Shown here: positions 34,301 through 40,126 of the stretch, in pieces
How the letters are laid out: the number at the start of each line of letters is the position of its first letter
How positions within the stretch are numbered: position 1 is the stretch's first letter
Source of the DNA: Pseudomonadota bacterium
GTDB lineage: Bacteria; Pseudomonadota; Gammaproteobacteria; Burkholderiales; Burkholderiaceae_C
Length of the DNA stretch: 40,126 bases
Direction of reading: 5' to 3'
Assembly: GCA_021848345.1 (NCBI GenBank)
Contig: JAJZUV010000024.1
Span: forward strand, 1 to 40,126
Made by a program: the position numbers and the translations under genes
Notes under the pieces: generated by a model
What the model saw: only the letters and a program-made list of their open reading frames with translations
What the model was told of the DNA's origin: nothing
Databases searched by the model: none

Positions 34301-34902
34301 ACCTGGCCGCGCTGGACGAGTTGCAGCAATCGCGCGAGCGCAAGGGTTTCCTGGACGCGCAGAGCGCCGACCTGGAGCAGGCCGCGAACACGCTGGAGGA
34401 CGCGATCCGGCGCATCGACGCCGAGACCCGCACCCAGCTGCGCCAGACCTTCGACGAAGTCAACGGGCACTTCGGACGCCTGTTCCCCGAGCTCTTCGGC
34501 GGCGGCTCCGCGCGCCTGATCATGACGGGCGAGGAAATCCTGGACGCCGGCGTGCAGGTGATGGCGCAGCCCCCGGGCAAGCGCAACAGCACCATCCACC
34601 TGCTGTCCGGGGGGGAAAAGGCGCTGGTGGCCATTGCGCTGGTATTCGGGATTTTCCACCTCAACCCCGCGCCGTTCTGTATCCTGGACGAGGTGGACGC
34701 GCCGCTGGACGACGCCAACACCGAACGATTCGCCCGTCTCGTGGAAACCATGTCCGACGCCACCCAGTTCCTGTTCATCTCGCACAATAAGATCGCGATG
34801 GCGATGGCCGAGCAGCTGGTGGGCGTGACCATGCAGGAGCAGGGCGTCTCGCGCCTGGTGGCGGTGGACATGGATACCGCCGCGCGCATGGCCGCGGCCT
34901 GA
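31384..34902 (+). CDS. smc: Chromosome segregation protein SMC
   Basis: SMC is the ATPase core of bacterial condensin and, with ScpA and ScpB, organises and separates chromosomes. The 1172 residues give the standard plan: N-terminal ATPase half with Walker [10 protein letters not shown] (31-39) and [17 protein letters not shown]; a long coiled coil from about 160, very rich in Gln, Glu, Arg and Ala; a hinge at about 500-660 ([18 protein letters not shown]); the returning coil; and the C-terminal half with signature [14 protein letters not shown] (Ser1075) and Walker [16 protein letters not shown]. The start is GTG at 31384 ([17 protein letters not shown]), the canonical N-terminus. It is the first gene of smc-zipA-ligA-ROK. 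Confidence 0.98.
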   Translation: MRLSTIKLAGFKSFAEPAAFNLPGRRVGVVGPNGCGKSNIIDAVRWVLGESRAAELRGDSMLDVIFNGSGSRKPAGRCSVELVFDNSDHRVSGSFGQYTEIAVKRVLTRDGGSSYFINNQPVRRRDVQDIFLGTGLGSRSYAIIGQGTISRIIESRPEELRVMLEEAAGVSKYKERRRETENRLHGTRENLQRVHDILRELGGQLDKLEQQAAVAQRYRELQEQSQFSQHALWLLRLREAEQRQARLREQGGRAQLDLDQHTARLRATEAELEQLRQAQYASAEALNGAQAEVYAAQAEVARLEAEIRFVVEARERAQRGHAELQEQLAQWQQRQQQARADAETAAIEIETAEQLQQQAAARVEEQGELIPALEARLADAQMRAAEWRAQAAAAQQRLQAEAERQRNLGQQRQAVEQRMQRLQSERRQLAAPDGARLAELEQQHAVLGTACERAQAAVDEGRQRVPRLQAERQQAQQQAQEAAATLTATTARMHALKALQEKVMTEGRLQPWLARHGLESMARLWSRIQIEPGWEDALEAALRERLAALELHALEGAGALAADPPPAKLSFFSPPQGAVPPPAPAGMRALSALLRVGDPGLRAVLEDWLAAVYTADSLAQALQRRGELAPGAVLATPQGHMVARHSVSLYAADSEQAGLLARAQEIDNLERQQRAQQLLAEQAQDAAAQAEAEFGRAQEQLSQAGRELQSLTQQSHAVQVERLKLQQQQQEASARAERLDADLAESAAQEEELQMQLAESEARFEQLDAEVGNSQQQHADLDTAAMREQSELSQARTLLRNLEQEQAESAYAVRSLHQRMADAQRMDGTAQQQIDAAQERLRAAEQELERLHDESARAGLQDALEAREQAQQRLHARRTEHDELSARVRATEEQRVLLERELEPLRAAIGQRQLDEQEARLQAQQFEQQLAEAQVDLEGLRQQLEARADLAPEQLARDAQRLQREIAALGAVNLAALDELQQSRERKGFLDAQSADLEQAANTLEDAIRRIDAETRTQLRQTFDEVNGHFGRLFPELFGGGSARLIMTGEEILDAGVQVMAQPPGKRNSTIHLLSGGEKALVAIALVFGIFHLNPAPFCILDEVDAPLDDANTERFARLVETMSDATQFLFISHNKIAMAMAEQLVGVTMQEQGVSRLVAVDMDTAARMAAA

Positions 34903-34958
34903 GGTCGCAGGCAGCGGATCGTCGAAGCCCACAACCGTATCGAGAGGAAGGCATACCC

Positions 34959-39143
<4,185 letters not shown>

Positions 39144-39158
39144 CCGAGGCCGGTACGC

Positions 39159-40126
39159 TCAGGCCGCTCCCAGGCGCTCGACGTAGCTGCGCACCCCGTG
39201 GGCCACGTCGGCGAATGCGTGGTCGCAGCCCACCGAACGCAGCCCGTGCAGCTCGGCCTGGGTGAAGCACTGGTACTTGCCTTGCAGCGCAGCCGGGAAT
39301 TCGACGTAGCTCACCAGCTTCTCGTCGACCATCTGGCGCAGGCTCAGCGCCTCCTGCCCCGAGCGGGCGCGCAGCGAGTTGACCACCGCGTGAGCGATGT
39401 CGTTGAAGGGCTGCGCGCGTCCGCTGCCCAGGTTGAACACCCCGCTGTGCCGCGGGTTGTCGAAGAACCACAGGTTCACCGCCACCACGTCGTCGACGAA
39501 CACGAAGTCGCGCATCTGTTCGCCGGCTCCGTAGCCTCCGTAGGCGCCGAACAGTTCCACGCGTCCCCGCTCGCGGAACTGGTTGTAGTGGTGCCAGGCC
39601 ACCGAGGCCATGCGGCCCTTGTGCTGTTCGCCGGGGCCGTAGACGTTGAAATAGCGAAATCCCGCGACCTGGCTGCGCGCGCCGTGCAGGCGCCTGCGCA
39701 CCAACTGGTCGAACAGCAGCTTGGAGTAGCCGTAGACGTTCAGCGGACGCTCGTACTCGGGCAGTTCCGCGAAGCGCTCGCTGGCGCCGTAGGTCGCCGC
39801 GCTGGAGGCGTAGAGCAGGCGCGCGCCGCGCTCCAGGCAGGCATCCAGCAGCTGGCGGCTGGCGGCGTAGTTGTTGTCCATCATGTAGCGGCCGTCGTGC
39901 TGCATGGTGTCGGAGCACGCGCCCTCGTGGAACACCGCCTCGACGGTGCCGAAGCGGCCCTGGGCGAAGGCCTCGTAGAAGGCCGTCTTGTCCAGGTAGT
40001 CGCTGATGCGCAGGTCCACCAGGTTGCGGAACTTGTCGGCCTGGGTGAGGTTGTCCACCGCGATGATGTCGGTGATGCCGCGGGCGTTGAGCCCGCGCAC
40101 GATGTTGCTGCCGATGAAGCCGGCCG
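39159..40126 (-). CDS. hldD: ADP-L-glycero-D-manno-heptose 6-epimerase (5' end off window)
   Basis: HldD (RfaD) is the NADP-dependent short-chain epimerase that makes ADP-L-glycero-beta-D-manno-heptose, the last precursor of the LPS inner-core heptoses. About 322 codons are visible, starting inside the Rossmann glycine motif (AGFIGSN), so only some six or seven N-terminal residues are missing. Family motifs include [23 protein letters not shown], the catalytic Tyr/Lys in [33 protein letters not shown] and [15 protein letters not shown]. The [10 protein letters not shown] segment is diagnostic of HldD. Its neighbour, the ROK kinase gene, is convergent. Identification is firm. Confidence 0.96.
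   Translation of the reverse strand, partial: AGFIGSNIVRGLNARGITDIIAVDNLTQADKFRNLVDLRISDYLDKTAFYEAFAQGRFGTVEAVFHEGACSDTMQHDGRYMMDNNYAASRQLLDACLERGARLLYASSAATYGASERFAELPEYERPLNVYGYSKLLFDQLVRRRLHGARSQVAGFRYFNVYGPGEQHKGRMASVAWHHYNQFRERGRVELFGAYGGYGAGEQMRDFVFVDDVVAVNLWFFDNPRHSGVFNLGSGRAQPFNDIAHAVVNSLRARSGQEALSLRQMVDEKLVSYVEFPAALQGKYQCFTQAELHGLRSVGCDHAFADVAHGVRSYVERLGAA

Noticed and set aside
34609..34619. G7A4 run in the smc signature motif as a slippage or frameshift site
   Set aside because: It encodes the invariant SGGEK motif in frame and the reading frame continues normally to Walker B and the C-terminus.
30712..34932. A 1406-codon open frame on the minus strand covering smc and queF
   Set aside because: It is an artefact of very high GC: the frame runs antisense through smc, is Leu/Gln/Arg-rich low complexity, and only its last 170 codons (queF) are real.

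Overview
The window is a gene-dense, very GC-rich (roughly 70%) stretch of chromosome, almost entirely housekeeping genes. The gene neighbourhoods point to a betaproteobacterium, most likely Burkholderiales: rpmE2-rho-trxA, an SRP RNA gene back to back with dnaX-ybaB-recR, dapC-dapD-(PilU-like ATPase)-dapE-prmB, smc-zipA-ligA, and an ECF sigma / membrane protein / DUF3106 cluster. This is inferred from synteny and protein character, not from a database search. I see no tRNA, rRNA operon, CRISPR array, prophage or intact insertion sequence.

Layout. 1-3871: mutL (3' end off the window) on the minus strand, a DedA gene on plus, then amiC and tsaE on minus. 3929-7282, plus: queG, ogt, xerD, a MarC-family gene. 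7295-8708, minus: an NfeD/SPFH pair. 8855-11122, plus: a large Orn/Lys/Arg decarboxylase. 11147-12465, minus: ECF-type sigma factor, putative anti-sigma and DUF3106 protein in overlapping frames. 12631-19864, plus: dapC, dapD, PilU-like ATPase, dapE, prmB and an ABC-F ATPase, partly with overlapping stop/start codons. 19890-25421, minus: MATE transporter, GT-C/ArnT-like membrane protein, a clear intrinsic terminator, rpmE2, rho, trxA. 25582-25677, minus: SRP RNA (ffs). 25739-30629, plus: dnaX, ybaB, recR, a TMP-synthase-like gene, a Tat-exported NHL propeller. 30712-31224, minus: queF. 31384-39143, plus: smc, zipA, ligA and a ROK fructokinase-like gene. 39159-40126, minus: hldD, missing only its first few codons.

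Functions group into DNA repair, replication and segregation (mutL, ogt, xerD, dnaX, recR, ligA, smc), queuosine synthesis (queG, queF), lysine/peptidoglycan precursor synthesis (dapC, dapD, dapE), envelope and division (amiC, zipA, hldD), and transcription/translation (rho, rpmE2, prmB, ffs, tsaE).

No wholly new multi-gene system is evident. The most interesting signals are regulatory: four genes (mutL, queG, ogt, dnaX) share a -10-like hexamer 6-7 nt before the start codon with no Shine-Dalgarno, suggesting leaderless mRNAs; the smc leader carries an intrinsic-terminator-like hairpin; the rho leader is C-rich and G-poor like a rut site; and an ECF-like promoter precedes the sigma-factor cluster. 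Also notable are an AT-rich patch inside tsaE, a TMP-synthase-like protein that appears separated from the MutT partner it is usually fused to, and a PilU-like motor ATPase embedded in the dap genes.
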